A stretch of 64,000 nucleotides of DNA from Billgrantia sulfidoxydans. Lineage in GTDB: Bacteria; Pseudomonadota; Gammaproteobacteria; Pseudomonadales; Halomonadaceae. The stretch's first letter is position 1. Each line of letters begins with the position of its first letter. The position numbers and the translations under genes were made by a program. The stretch is from the NCBI RefSeq assembly GCF_017868775.1, contig NZ_CP053381.1, positions 992,001-1,056,000 on the forward strand. Reading direction: 5' to 3'. Shown here in pieces: positions 50,705 through 60,115 of the stretch. The notes below the pieces were generated by a model. The model saw only the letters and a list, made by a program, of their open reading frames with translations, ran no database searches and was not told where the DNA came from.

Positions 50705-52139
50705 CGGTATCGTTCAGTGGCAGTCCGATCTCGAAGCCGGCTCCCCCCAGTTCGCTGTCGAACACCCCGACGGTACCGCCGTGGTCGTTGATGATTCGGT
50801 GCACCATGGAAAGCCCGAGGCCGCTACCCTGGCCTACGGGCTTGGTGGTGAAAAATGGATCGAAGACCTTCGATTTGTCCTTGTCGGCGATGCCGGCGCC
50901 ATCGTCTTCCACCCACAGCGTCAGCCAGCCCTCCTTCTCCCGCGAGACGATGCGAACCCGGCTGACTTCCTTGGCCTGGGCGGCATTGCGCAACAGGTTG
51001 GTCAAGACCTGGATCAGTTGCTGGCCGTTTGCCAGCAGCGGAGAAGAAGACGGGACAAGGTCGAGCTCGAGCCGAATGTCACTTCGCTCGAAGTCCTCCT
51101 CGACCAGCTCGCGCGCCGTCGCCAGGAGTTCGGTCAGGTCCAGCGGCTCCTTCTCGACGTTGTGACGGCGGCCGAGCTCCATCAGCTGGCGTACGATCTC
51201 GACGATGCGCTCCACCTCGCAGCGAATGCGCCCGAGCTTGGCCCGGTCCGCCTCGTCGAGCGTGTCGCGTCGGGCCAGGCGCTGGGCCTGGCCATTGATC
51301 ACCGTGAGCGGCGCGCCGATCTCGTGCGCCACCCCGGCCGCCAGCACGCCCAGCTCGGCGAGCTTCTTCGACTTGCGCAGGCGTTTCTCGAGCTCGATCT
51401 CCTTGCGGCGGCGCGCCTCGATGTCGGCATCCTTTTCGGCCATGGCGTCCAGCATGCCGTTGAGCGCCACGGCGAGCCGCTCGTACTCCTGCGGGCCCTC
51501 GGCTTCGGCACGCTGGCCGCGGTCCCCGGCCTCGACGCGCTGCATCACCGCAAGCAGGCGCTCCAGCGGCCGCTCGATATGGCGGCGAAACCCCCACCAG
51601 ATGCCCAGCACGATACCGGCCGCACCGATGACGAAGGCCAGCAGCGCCAGCTGGCTGAGAAACCCGGTGTAGTTCTCGATGCCGGTATTGAGCCGGTTGA
51701 CCTGAAGCACGCCCTGCACCTCGCCGGTGGCGGACACCAGCGGCTTCAGCGCCGAGTAGTAGTGCCAGCCTTCGTGTTCGCGGTAGGCGGCCCGCATCTC
51801 ACCCTCCTCGGCCACCTCGCGTATGGTCTCGGGGCTGAACAGCGCCTGGCCCAGCCCCAGGCCGTAGATCTCCCGGCCACTGGCGTCGAACACGTAGGCA
51901 CCATAGATGCGGTGAAACGAAAAGGCGGAGTAGAGCGACTCCTCGAGCGGTTCGGTGGCGTTGCGCGTCAACGCCTGGCTCAGGGTGGTGCCGATCACGT
52001 TGGTGATGACCTGAACCTCCCGTTCCAGGCGGTTGCGCACGTTGTCCTCGAGCGACTTGATGGCCACCAGACTGAAGATCAGCAGGGCGAGAAAGAGCGG
52101 TGCGATGACGGTCAGGAGTATGAGGTTGCGTAGGCGCAT
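50634..52139 (-). CDS. membrane sensor histidine kinase
   Basis: 501 residues: two membrane helices (about 8-30 and 172-195) bracketing a periplasmic sensor, HAMP domain, HisKA with phospho-histidine in GVAHEIGAPLTVI (NPL replaced by APL), and HATPase with N-box NLLRNAAQA and G-boxes VEDDGAGI and GLGLSMVHRI. The partner regulator overlaps its 3' end. The frame extends 92 codons upstream, but ATG 52139 (MRLRNLILL) starts the first membrane helix. Its gene lies 68 nt after the sugar dehydrogenase gene. Confidence 0.9.
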   Translation of the reverse strand: MRLRNLILLTVIAPLFLALLIFSLVAIKSLEDNVRNRLEREVQVITNVIGTTLSQALTRNATEPLEESLYSAFSFHRIYGAYVFDASGREIYGLGLGQALFSPETIREVAEEGEMRAAYREHEGWHYYSALKPLVSATGEVQGVLQVNRLNTGIENYTGFLSQLALLAFVIGAAGIVLGIWWGFRRHIERPLERLLAVMQRVEAGDRGQRAEAEGPQEYERLAVALNGMLDAMAEKDADIEARRRKEIELEKRLRKSKKLAELGVLAAGVAHEIGAPLTVINGQAQRLARRDTLDEADRAKLGRIRCEVERIVEIVRQLMELGRRHNVEKEPLDLTELLATARELVEEDFERSDIRLELDLVPSSSPLLANGQQLIQVLTNLLRNAAQAKEVSRVRIVSREKEGWLTLWVEDDGAGIADKDKSKVFDPFFTTKPVGQGSGLGLSMVHRIINDHGGTVGVFDSELGGAGFEIGLPLNDTDEGGTARDWEPQPYRPSDTDRRG

Positions 52140-52207
52140 GGCAGCTCGCGAACGGTGGTCGGCGAATGCGGCAGTGCCGGTGCTCAAGCCCGGCGCCGCG
52201 ATTGAGT

Positions 52208-53350
52208 TCAATCCACCGGCCTCAGCCGGTAGAGACTGCCCTGTGGATCGTCGTCGATCAGGTAGATGGCGCCATCGTGCCCCTGGTGGACATCGCGGAT
52301 GCGCCCGATCTGCCCGTCGAGTATCAACTCCGTGTGGCTGACCCGTTCGTTCTCCAGCACCAGGCGGTAGAGTTGCTCGCTGTGCAGCCCGCCGGCCAGC
52401 AGGTTGCCTCGCCATGCCTCGAACATCTCCGAGGTGACCTCGGCCAGGCCGGAGGGGGCGAAGCGATCGGCGAAGACGTGCACGGGATCGCGCATGCCGG
52501 GCAGGGAGTCCTCGCCGACGGGGCGTCGGGAGACGTAAGTCTTGCCCAGGCTCACCTCGGGCCAGCCGTAGTTCTCGCCGCCCTGCAGCAGGTTCAGTTC
52601 GTCGCCGCCCAGCGGGCCATGCTCGGTGGCCCAGGCCTCGCCCGACTGGGTGACCACCAGGCCCTGGGGGTTGCGATTGCCGAAAGTGAAGATCTCGTCG
52701 AGGGTCTCGTCGTCATCGACGAAGGGGTTGTCGTCGGGAACCCTACCGGTTTCGGTCAGGCGCAGCACGCTGCCGGCATGGTCGCTTCGATCCTGAGCCC
52801 GCGATGGGCTGCCGCGCTCGCCGACGGACATCAGCAGGGTGCCGTCGGGCAGCCAGGCGAGCCGGGAGCCGTAGTGGCGGCCGGGGTCGGCAGGGCGGCC
52901 CTGTTCAAACAGCAGTTCGACGTCGCTCAGCGCGGTATCGTCGAGCCGTGCCCGGCTCAGGGCGGTGACGGTGCCGTCGTCGCCGGGCTTGCTCCAGGTG
53001 AAGTAGAGCCAGTCGTGCTCGCCGTCGCCGTAGCGGGGGTGCAGCGCCAGGTCGAGCAGCCCGCCCTGGGTGCGGGCGCTGACCTCGGGCAGGCCATCCA
53101 GATGAGCAATGCTGCCGTCCTCCTCGACCCGTGCCAGGCGCCCCGGGCGCTCGCTGATCAAAAAGCGGCCATCGGGCAGCATTATCACCGCCCAGGGATG
53201 CTCGAACCCGGTGGCGATACGTTCGAGGCGCAGCTCGAGCTGCTCGGTCGCGATGCTGTCGGCGACGACCTCGACGGCCTGGGCCGAACCGCAGCCGGCG
53301 ACGAGGCCGGCCAGCAGTGGAACCGCCAGCCGTCTGCTTGCTTCATGCAT
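52208..53350 (-). CDS. PQQ-dependent sugar dehydrogenase family lipoprotein (YliI-like)
   Basis: 380 residues with a lipobox near Cys20 (LVAGCGS), then a six-bladed propeller of the soluble glucose dehydrogenase family. GFEHPWAVIMLPDGRFLISER opens it in the manner of YliI/Asd (first 20 residues diagnostic), and GGLLDLALHP, TFGNRNPQGLV, EHGPLGGDELN and ENYGWP follow. Periplasmic aldose dehydrogenase activity is likely, with PQQ as cofactor. Possibly co-transcribed with the downstream two-component genes. Confidence 0.9.
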   Translation of the reverse strand: MHEASRRLAVPLLAGLVAGCGSAQAVEVVADSIATEQLELRLERIATGFEHPWAVIMLPDGRFLISERPGRLARVEEDGSIAHLDGLPEVSARTQGGLLDLALHPRYGDGEHDWLYFTWSKPGDDGTVTALSRARLDDTALSDVELLFEQGRPADPGRHYGSRLAWLPDGTLLMSVGERGSPSRAQDRSDHAGSVLRLTETGRVPDDNPFVDDDETLDEIFTFGNRNPQGLVVTQSGEAWATEHGPLGGDELNLLQGGENYGWPEVSLGKTYVSRRPVGEDSLPGMRDPVHVFADRFAPSGLAEVTSEMFEAWRGNLLAGGLHSEQLYRLVLENERVSHTELILDGQIGRIRDVHQGHDGAIYLIDDDPQGSLYRLRPVD

Positions 53351-53444
53351 GATTCTCTCCCTTGCATTTCGCTACCGCCCCGATAGATAGAGACCCTGGG
53401 GCGGCCTGGGTGTTCCCATCACCCGCGTGGTGCCGTTGGCTAGC

Positions 53445-54320
53445 CTACATCAGGATCGCCAGCAGGATCGGCAGGTAGAGCAGGGCCAGCAGCGTCGAGC
53501 AGAACACCAGGCTGGCCACGTATTCCGGTTCACGCTTGGCACGCTGGGCGAACAGGTAGTTGAACACGGCCACCGGCATGCTCATCTGCAGCACCAGGAT
53601 GCTGAGTGCCAGCGGCGACAGGCCCAGCAGCGTGCCGATGCCCCAGGCCAGCAGCGCCGCGACCGGGATGCGCAGCAGGCTGAAGCCGATCCCAGAGCGG
53701 AGGTTCTTGACCTTGATGCTGGCCAGCGACACGCCCAGCGTGATCAGCATCAGCGGCACGGTGAAGCCCGAGATCAGCCCCACGCTGTTGGCCAGCCAGC
53801 GCGGCAGCTCGGTGTCGCTCAGCAACAGGGCCAACGCTATCAGGATAGCGTAAACCGTGGGTGTCCTGACCAGGGTTCTCAGCGGGTTGCCGGTGCTGGC
53901 GATCACGGCCCCGATGGTGAACTGGAACAGCGAGACCGTGACCATCACCGTGATGCCGAAGGCAAAGCCGGCGCTGCCGAAAGCGTAGAGCACCACCGGC
54001 AGCCCCATGTTGCCCGTGTTGGGGTACATCATCGGTGCCAGCAGCACCCGCCAGTCGCGGCGCAGCAGGCGTGCCATGGCGAAGGTGGCCAGGCCCATGC
54101 AGACCATTACCAGGGCGGTGGCGAGCATGGTGCGCCCGAAACTGCCGGCGTCGATCTCGGCGCCGGTGAGCGAGGCGATCACCAGCGCCGGGGTGCCGAT
54201 GTTGAACACCAGGCGCGTGACGAAATCCACGGGGTAGGGCTGGCCCAGGCGAATCCAGGTGAAGCCCAGGCCGGCACCGGCCAGCACGGGAGCCATCACG
54301 GCAAAAAGGTCGGCGAGCAT
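53445..54320 (-). CDS. AEC family transporter
   Basis: 291 residues with ten hydrophobic segments, auxin efflux carrier family; MYPNTGNMGLPVVLYAFG is the family motif. Some relatives carry malate or malonate; the substrate here is unknown. ATG 54320 (MLADLFAVMAP) begins the first helix; the longer frame is not supported. Divergent from the ABC exporter. Confidence 0.88.
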   Translation of the reverse strand: MLADLFAVMAPVLAGAGLGFTWIRLGQPYPVDFVTRLVFNIGTPALVIASLTGAEIDAGSFGRTMLATALVMVCMGLATFAMARLLRRDWRVLLAPMMYPNTGNMGLPVVLYAFGSAGFAFGITVMVTVSLFQFTIGAVIASTGNPLRTLVRTPTVYAILIALALLLSDTELPRWLANSVGLISGFTVPLMLITLGVSLASIKVKNLRSGIGFSLLRIPVAALLAWGIGTLLGLSPLALSILVLQMSMPVAVFNYLFAQRAKREPEYVASLVFCSTLLALLYLPILLAILM

Positions 54321-54496
54321 CGGGCGTCCAGGGTAGTGAGCAAGCGAAACATTGTCGTGAAGAGTGGCGGTTCGTTGCAAGCGCCGCAGGGAGAGCGTGC
54401 TGCCCAGGCAAGGCTGGGGCACGCGAGCCGGTTTCACCTTGGTGTCGGTGGCCTTCTCCCGGTAAGCTGCGACTCTTGTTCGCAAGGAATTCTCAA

Positions 54497-56302
54497 ATGC
54501 CAGCCAATGCTTCCGCCAACAGCTTCCAGGCCTTGGTGCGCCTGCTGCGCTATGCGCGCGGCTACCGGCGCCGCATCGTCGCCGCCACCATCTGTTCGGT
54601 CATCAACAAGATCTTCGACATCGCCCCCGAGATCCTCATCGGCGTAGCCATCGACGTGGTGGTCAACCAGGAGCGCAGCTTCGTCGCGCGGGTCGGCTTC
54701 GAGACGGCCCAGCAGCAGATCGTGGTGCTCGCCGTGCTCACCTTCTTCATCTGGGCCGGCGAATCGATCTTCGAGTACCTCTACAAGATCCTGTGGCGCA
54801 ATCTGGCCCAGCGGCTTCAGGCCGACATGCGCCTGGACACCTACGAGCACGCCCAGCGCCTCGACATGGCCTACTTCGAGTCGAAGAGTTCGGGGCAACT
54901 GGTGGCGACCATGAACGACGACGTCAACCAGCTCGAGCGTTTCCTCGACGGCGGCGCCAATTCGCTGATCCAGGTCGGCGTCACCGTGGTGGCGGTAGGG
55001 GCGGTGTTCTTCGTCATCTCGCCGCTGATCGCGCTGCTCGCCTTCACGCCGATCCCGCTGATCATCTGGGGCGCCTTCTTCTTCCAGCGCAAGGCCGGCC
55101 CGCTCTACGCGGAGGTGCGCGAGAAGGTTGGCGACCTGGCCAGCCGGCTCTCCAACAACCTCTCCGGCATTGCCACCATCAAGAGCTTCACCAGCGAGGC
55201 GCGCGAGGCCGAGCGACTGCGCCAGGTCAGCGAGGCCTATGTCGAGGCCAACCGCCGCGCCATCCAGGTCAGCTCCGCCTTCATCCCGGTGATCCGCATG
55301 GCGATCCTGGCCGGTTTCCTCGCCACCTTCACCGTGGGCGGCATGATGGCACTGCGCGGCGATCTCAACGTTGGCGCCTACGGCGTGCTGGTGTTCCTCA
55401 CCCAGCGCCTGCTGTGGCCGCTGACGGGGCTCGCCGAGGTGATCGACCTGTTCGAGCGCGCCATGGCCAGCACCCGGCGCATCCTCGACCTGCTGGCGGT
55501 GCCGATCACGGTGAAGGACAACGAAGGCCAGTCGCTGGCCGAGCCGGTGCGCGGCGAGGTGAGCTTCGAAGCGGTGAGCTTCCGCTATGACGCCAGCGGC
55601 GTGGGCGTGGACGGCGTCAGCCTGCACGTGCCTGCCGGCAACACCCTGGCGCTGGTGGGCGCCACCGGTTCCGGCAAGTCGACCCTGATGAAGCTGCTGC
55701 TGCGCTTCTACGATCCCGCCGCCGGCCGGGTCTGCATCGACGGCCAGCCGATCGGCGAGGTGAGCCTGGCCTCGCTGCGCCAGGCCATCGGCCTGGTCAG
55801 CCAGGACGTCTACCTGTTCGAGGGCTCGATTCGCGACAACATCGCCTATGGGCGACCGGAGGCCGACGAGGCAGCGATAGTGGAAGCCGCGAGGACGGCG
55901 GAAGCGTGGTCGTTTATCCAGGCCCTGCCCCAGGGGCTCGATACCGCCGTGGGCGAGCGCGGCGTGCGCCTCTCCGGAGGACAGCGCCAGCGGCTCTCGC
56001 TGGCGCGCGCCCTGCTCAAGGACCCGCCGATCCTCGTGCTCGACGAGGCCACCAGCGCGGTGGACAACGAGACCGAGGCGGCCATCCAGCGCTCGCTGGC
56101 CAAGATCGGACATGGCCGCACGGTGATCATGATCGCCCACCGCCTCTCGACCATCGTGCATGCCGACGAGATCGTGGTGATCGACGGTGGGCGGGTCGTG
56201 GAGCAGGGCACCCATGCCGGGCTGCTGGCACGGGACGGGCGCTACGCCGCCCAGTGGCGGGTGCAGACCGGCGCGCTGGAGGCGAGCGAGGCGCTCGGCT
56301 GA
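54497..56302 (+). CDS. ABC transporter ATP-binding/permease fusion (MsbA-like exporter)
   Basis: 601 residues: six-helix membrane domain (to about 320) with intracellular coupling region, then an ATPase with Walker A GATGSGKST, Q-loop VSQDVYLFEG, signature RLSGGQRQRLSLARAL, Walker B ILVLDEATSAVD and H-loop IAHRLST. Substrate unknown; lipid, drug or peptide export is possible. ATG 54497 follows AAGGAATTCTCAA. Single gene, convergent with the symporter. Confidence 0.9.
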   Translation: MPANASANSFQALVRLLRYARGYRRRIVAATICSVINKIFDIAPEILIGVAIDVVVNQERSFVARVGFETAQQQIVVLAVLTFFIWAGESIFEYLYKILWRNLAQRLQADMRLDTYEHAQRLDMAYFESKSSGQLVATMNDDVNQLERFLDGGANSLIQVGVTVVAVGAVFFVISPLIALLAFTPIPLIIWGAFFFQRKAGPLYAEVREKVGDLASRLSNNLSGIATIKSFTSEAREAERLRQVSEAYVEANRRAIQVSSAFIPVIRMAILAGFLATFTVGGMMALRGDLNVGAYGVLVFLTQRLLWPLTGLAEVIDLFERAMASTRRILDLLAVPITVKDNEGQSLAEPVRGEVSFEAVSFRYDASGVGVDGVSLHVPAGNTLALVGATGSGKSTLMKLLLRFYDPAAGRVCIDGQPIGEVSLASLRQAIGLVSQDVYLFEGSIRDNIAYGRPEADEAAIVEAARTAEAWSFIQALPQGLDTAVGERGVRLSGGQRQRLSLARALLKDPPILVLDEATSAVDNETEAAIQRSLAKIGHGRTVIMIAHRLSTIVHADEIVVIDGGRVVEQGTHAGLLARDGRYAAQWRVQTGALEASEALG

Positions 56303-56319
56303 ACCCCCTCGACCAGGCC

Positions 56320-56347
56320 GACGGTGGCGGCTTCGCCTGCCACCGTC
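56320..56347. terminator. stem-loop between convergent exporter and symporter genes
   Basis: GACGGTGGC (56320-56328) pairs with GCCACCGTC (56339-56347), with an inner GGC/GCC helix. No clear U-run on either side, so termination is inferred mainly from position. Confidence 0.45.
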
Positions 56348-56353
56348 ATGTCG

Positions 56354-57937
56354 CTAGATGAACAGGGATACCCAGATCACCGTCACCACCACCAGCAGGC
56401 CCGCCAGCACGCGATAGTTCTGCCACCACGGCTTGCCGGCGAGGTCTCGGGACTCCTCGCGCCAGGCCGCCCGCGACCAGACGCAATCCTTGAGCTCCTC
56501 CTCCTTTGGTGCTTCGGTGCTCAGCGTGACGCCGACGAAGATCGACACGCAGAGCAGCAGCATGAGGCCGGTGCCGTAGAGGAACTGCAGCCGGTAGAGT
56601 TCGAAGATCTCGCCGGCCAGGAAACCGACCATGCCGATCGGCGCGCCGATGACCAGGGTCCAGAACCCCGCTGCCGCGGTGGCCCGCCGCCAGAACAGTC
56701 CGCCGAGAAAGATCACCACGGCCGGCATCGTGACGTAGCCCAGGAACGACTGGAAGTACTCGACGATGCCCTCGAAGGTGAGGATCACCGGCGCCCATAG
56801 CCCCGCAAGCACCATGAACACGCCGACCATGGCGCGGCTGATCAGCAGCAATTGCTTCGCGCTGCGCTCCTTCTTGCGTGTCCTGATGAAATCGTTCACC
56901 ACCAGCGAAGACGCCCCGTTGAGCACCGAGTCGAGCGTCGACATGAGCGCCGCGACCAGCGCCGCCAGCACCAGGCCGCGTAGGCCGATAGGCAGGAGAT
57001 CGAAGGCCAGCGTGGGCCAGATCAGGTCCGCCTCGGCCAGGTCCGGGTAGATGGCGCGGCCCATGGTGCCGGGCAGGATCAGCAGGAACAGCAATGGCAA
57101 CTGGAGAAAACCCGCCAGCAGTGCCCCCCAGCGGCCGTGGTCGACACTCTTGGCGGAGAGCACCTTCTGCATCACGATGTGGTTGGTCGTCCAGTAGTAG
57201 AAGCCCAACCACAGCACCCCGGTGAAAATCCCCGGCCAGGGCAGGAAGTCGTCGTCGGCCGGCTTGATCACGCTGAAACCGTCCTCCGGCGCTGCGTCCT
57301 GCACGGCGCTCCAGGAGCCCAGCTCGCGAAAGACCATGAAGAAGATGACGCCACCCGCGACGTAGAGCAGCACGCACTGGATGGTGTCGGTGATGATGAC
57401 CGCCCGCAGCCCACCGAGAATCACATAGCCGCCGCCGAGCAGCGCCATGGCGCCAATCAGCACGCCCAGCGGCACGTCGGGGAACAGTAACTGCAGGGTG
57501 ATGCCGCCGGCAAACAGCGCGCCGGCGCTGTCGATCAGGATGGCGGTGAAGATCGAGAACAGCGAAAAGGCATAGCGCGAGCGCTGGTCGTAGCGGCGGG
57601 CTAGGAACTCCGGCATGGTGCTGACACGCGAGCGCAGGTAGAACGGCAGGATGAAGAGCACGAAGAACACCAGTACCAGGGTGGCCATCCACTCGTAGTT
57701 CCACACCGCGATGCCATCGTGATAGCCCGCGCCTGCCAGGCCGATGTAGGAGGTGCCAGAGAGGTTGGCGGAAACCAGGCTGAGCCCGACCAGGGGCCAG
57801 AGGGTGCCGCGGCCGGCAAGGAAGTAGCTCTCCGAATCCTGCTGCTTGCGTCCCGCCCAGAAACCGATGCCGAGGATCATGGCCACGTACAGGCCGACGA
57901 TCAGCAGATCGATAGTCGCCAGTTCGAACTCGGGCAC
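56354..57937 (-). CDS. sodium:solute symporter (SSS family)
   Basis: 527 residues with about 13-14 membrane helices; SGTSYIGLAGAGYHDGIAVW and MSTLDSVLNGASSLVVNDF are family motifs for the sodium site. SGLT-like branch, with the LGFYYWTTNHIVMQKVLSAK segment common in sugar or polyol symporters. The start is taken as GTG 57937, which has GAGGAGGGAGCC directly before it; the frame opens at TTG 57997 with an ATG at 57967. Confidence 0.9.
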   Translation of the reverse strand: MPEFELATIDLLIVGLYVAMILGIGFWAGRKQQDSESYFLAGRGTLWPLVGLSLVSANLSGTSYIGLAGAGYHDGIAVWNYEWMATLVLVFFVLFILPFYLRSRVSTMPEFLARRYDQRSRYAFSLFSIFTAILIDSAGALFAGGITLQLLFPDVPLGVLIGAMALLGGGYVILGGLRAVIITDTIQCVLLYVAGGVIFFMVFRELGSWSAVQDAAPEDGFSVIKPADDDFLPWPGIFTGVLWLGFYYWTTNHIVMQKVLSAKSVDHGRWGALLAGFLQLPLLFLLILPGTMGRAIYPDLAEADLIWPTLAFDLLPIGLRGLVLAALVAALMSTLDSVLNGASSLVVNDFIRTRKKERSAKQLLLISRAMVGVFMVLAGLWAPVILTFEGIVEYFQSFLGYVTMPAVVIFLGGLFWRRATAAAGFWTLVIGAPIGMVGFLAGEIFELYRLQFLYGTGLMLLLCVSIFVGVTLSTEAPKEEELKDCVWSRAAWREESRDLAGKPWWQNYRVLAGLLVVVTVIWVSLFI

Positions 57938-58093
57938 GGCTCCCTCCTCAGCCCTTGGGTCATCCATGAAGTGGCTGCGTAGGCTGCCTCGAGCCAAGGT
58001 AAATGCCTTCGCAGCCTGCCCCTCAAACCGTAGTCCAGCGGTTGCCGGGCAGCAACGAACGCTACACAGAGCGCTGCGCGAGAAGGGCGACCG

Positions 58094-58909
58094 CTAGCCC
58101 CGGAAGGCGTTGGCCCTGCAATCATCGATGACCGTCGTAGCCTTTGAACCAGCAGCGGAGAAGAAGCCTGCTGCAGCGTTTTCTTCCAGATGGAGGTAGT
58201 GAGGGTCGAACTCGCCGGCTTCCTTCAACCTCTCCAGATCAGGGACGGCGAGGTGCATTCTGCTGGTCTGGATCAGGCCATTTTCTCGAAGCGCCTTGAG
58301 GGCCCGGCTCATGTGGACCGCGCTGATGCCTGTTGCATCCGCCAAGTTGGCTTGCGTAATCGGAAAATGGAAGGTGCCGTTCTCGACGAGCCCCACTGCC
58401 TGCAGGCGCACCAGAAACTCGCAGAGGAGATGTGCAATCCGAGTGTAGGCGTCGCGGCGTCCGATATTGACGACCCACTCCCGCAAGATCGAGGCGTCCA
58501 CCAGCGTTTCGCGCCAAAAGGCGGCGGAAATTCGCGGGAAGCGCTCGCATATATGGCGAAGGTCTTCGAGCTGAAAGAACCCGATCGTGCAAGGAGTTAT
58601 CGAGACGATACTGCAGTCAATACGTTTCAGATAAAGGTTTTGCAAATCTGGTATGTCACCGGGAATGTGCAAAGCCATGATTTGTCGATCGCCAACCGTG
58701 GTCAGCTTGTAACTGCTGGCGAAGCCCTTCAGAACCAGGAAGGAGTGAAGCGGGCAGTCACCGATACGCACTATGTCCTGGTTGGACTCAAACACCATGG
58801 TGTGTACTGGCAAGTCGCGTATTGCCTGCGTCTCTTCTTCGCTCAAGGAGAAAACGCTTTCCCATTTCCGGATCAGCAAAAGGCTGAGATAAGAAGGGCT
58901 TACATCCAT
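58094..58909 (-). CDS. Crp/Fnr family transcriptional regulator
   Basis: 271 residues: N-terminal cNMP-like sensor fold (about 20-140) without FNR-type N-terminal cysteines, then an HTH with ITQANLADATGISAVHMSRA as recognition region, and a longer C-terminal tail than usual. Effector unknown. Lower GC and different codon use than the neighbours suggest later acquisition. Upstream of, and in the same direction as, the symporter gene. Confidence 0.87.
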   Translation of the reverse strand: MDVSPSYLSLLLIRKWESVFSLSEEETQAIRDLPVHTMVFESNQDIVRIGDCPLHSFLVLKGFASSYKLTTVGDRQIMALHIPGDIPDLQNLYLKRIDCSIVSITPCTIGFFQLEDLRHICERFPRISAAFWRETLVDASILREWVVNIGRRDAYTRIAHLLCEFLVRLQAVGLVENGTFHFPITQANLADATGISAVHMSRALKALRENGLIQTSRMHLAVPDLERLKEAGEFDPHYLHLEENAAAGFFSAAGSKATTVIDDCRANAFRG

Positions 58910-59182
58910 GCTTGTGCTCCATACCTATGCAGGAATGAAGCAAGTCAATGCGACAGTGTCTCTGCTTGTTTTTTGATCCTAATTTTACCTTATCATACTC
59001 GCCTTCCAGATACATGACAGGAAGTTTTTCACTATTGCAGCCCAACACAGCCTAGCACCCTTGGCATTTGTCTTCCTTAACAAGGCGCTGTCGACGGAAA
59101 AAGGGCAAAGGCTAGGGCGGAGGCAAGCCGCCGAGAGATAATCACATGGACTGCGGTATGCCCGAACCAGGAGACCAGGACA
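58910..59182. other. 273-nt AT-rich gap between the crp-like and YceI-like genes
   Basis: No gene seen. On the minus strand a TATGAT -10-like element lies near 58993-58998, about 85 nt before the crp-like start, with a poor -35. No operator was identified. Confidence 0.4.
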
Positions 59183-59788
59183 TCATGAGTCGCCTGTCTT
59201 GACCAGCAGGGCATCGAGGCTGACCGGCACCTCGTCGCCGATCTGCTCGTAACCGAGCAGCAGCAGCACCGAGCGCAGGGTGGGGTCGGCCATCAGCGCC
59301 TGCCCGTCCAGCGCCACCCGCTCGGCGTTGGTGACCTGCACTTGGTCGCGTCCGGTCTTGGTGAAACGTACCGGCAGCGACTCCTCGCGCACGGCATTGC
59401 CCGAACGCACCGTCATCGTCAGTTCCTCCACCAGGGAATCGCCCACCTCCAACCGATCCAGCCGTCCGGGCGGGAACTGCGTGGTCAGCGTGGCCATGGG
59501 GCGCTCGGTGATGCCGGCAAGCCACGGCGGCAACGGGCCGAGACGCTCCACCACGTCGCTCTGGTTGAGCCGCAGCGGCAGCTGCAGGGTGCCATCGGTA
59601 TCCGCGCTGCCGGAGAGTCGGCGCACCTCGTGTTGGCGCGGCACGGGGCCATCGGGGCCGATCTGCATCACCGTGGCGGAGACCCGCGAGCGCTCGGGAT
59701 CCAGCTCCCAGGCCGCCAGCGGCAGGGCGAACAGCAGGGCGGAGGCGCCCAGGGCCATCAGTGGGAAGGAGGAAAAAAGGCGTTTCAT
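59183..59788 (-). CDS. YceI-like periplasmic protein, divergent
   Basis: 201 residues with a signal peptide (1-26, ending LPLAAWE). The mature part starts WELDPERSRVSATVMQIG and continues with LSGSADTDGTLQLPLRLNQSDV, in the pattern of YceI proteins, which are lipocalin-like carriers of isoprenoid or amphiphilic molecules. Similarity is moderate, so the assignment is tentative. ATG 59788 (MKRLFSSF) follows CAGGAG; a longer frame exists. Upstream gene on the same strand: none; the tRNA is divergent. Confidence 0.65.
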   Translation of the reverse strand: MKRLFSSFPLMALGASALLFALPLAAWELDPERSRVSATVMQIGPDGPVPRQHEVRRLSGSADTDGTLQLPLRLNQSDVVERLGPLPPWLAGITERPMATLTTQFPPGRLDRLEVGDSLVEELTMTVRSGNAVREESLPVRFTKTGRDQVQVTNAERVALDGQALMADPTLRSVLLLLGYEQIGDEVPVSLDALLVKTGDS

Positions 59789-59932
59789 CAGCGGGCGTCT
59801 CCTGGAGCGGAAGGCTCCCCCAGAAGACACGCCAAACGCCGAGAAGTGCCCGAAGCGCCGGTATGGAAAAAGCCCTTCCCGGGGCTCTGGCCTCGCCCAG
59901 CCGCATTCGCTATCATACGGCGGCGCAATGCA

Positions 59933-60009
<77 letters not shown>

Positions 60010-60115
60010 TTACAACAGTGCTTTCCCCAGTTTGAGATGCACTGCCCCTCGCTCCTCCTTGCTGGGTTTGATGGCCGACAACAGTCACCTATCAGGTACC
60101 TACGCGGGGACAATC

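Noticed and set aside
49160..50791. 543-codon plus-strand frame preceded by GACGC-AAGGAG-GCGTC
   Set aside because: It runs through a strong terminator at 49235-49263 and antisense to the response regulator; the hairpin around AAGGAG is curious but the protein has no plausible composition.
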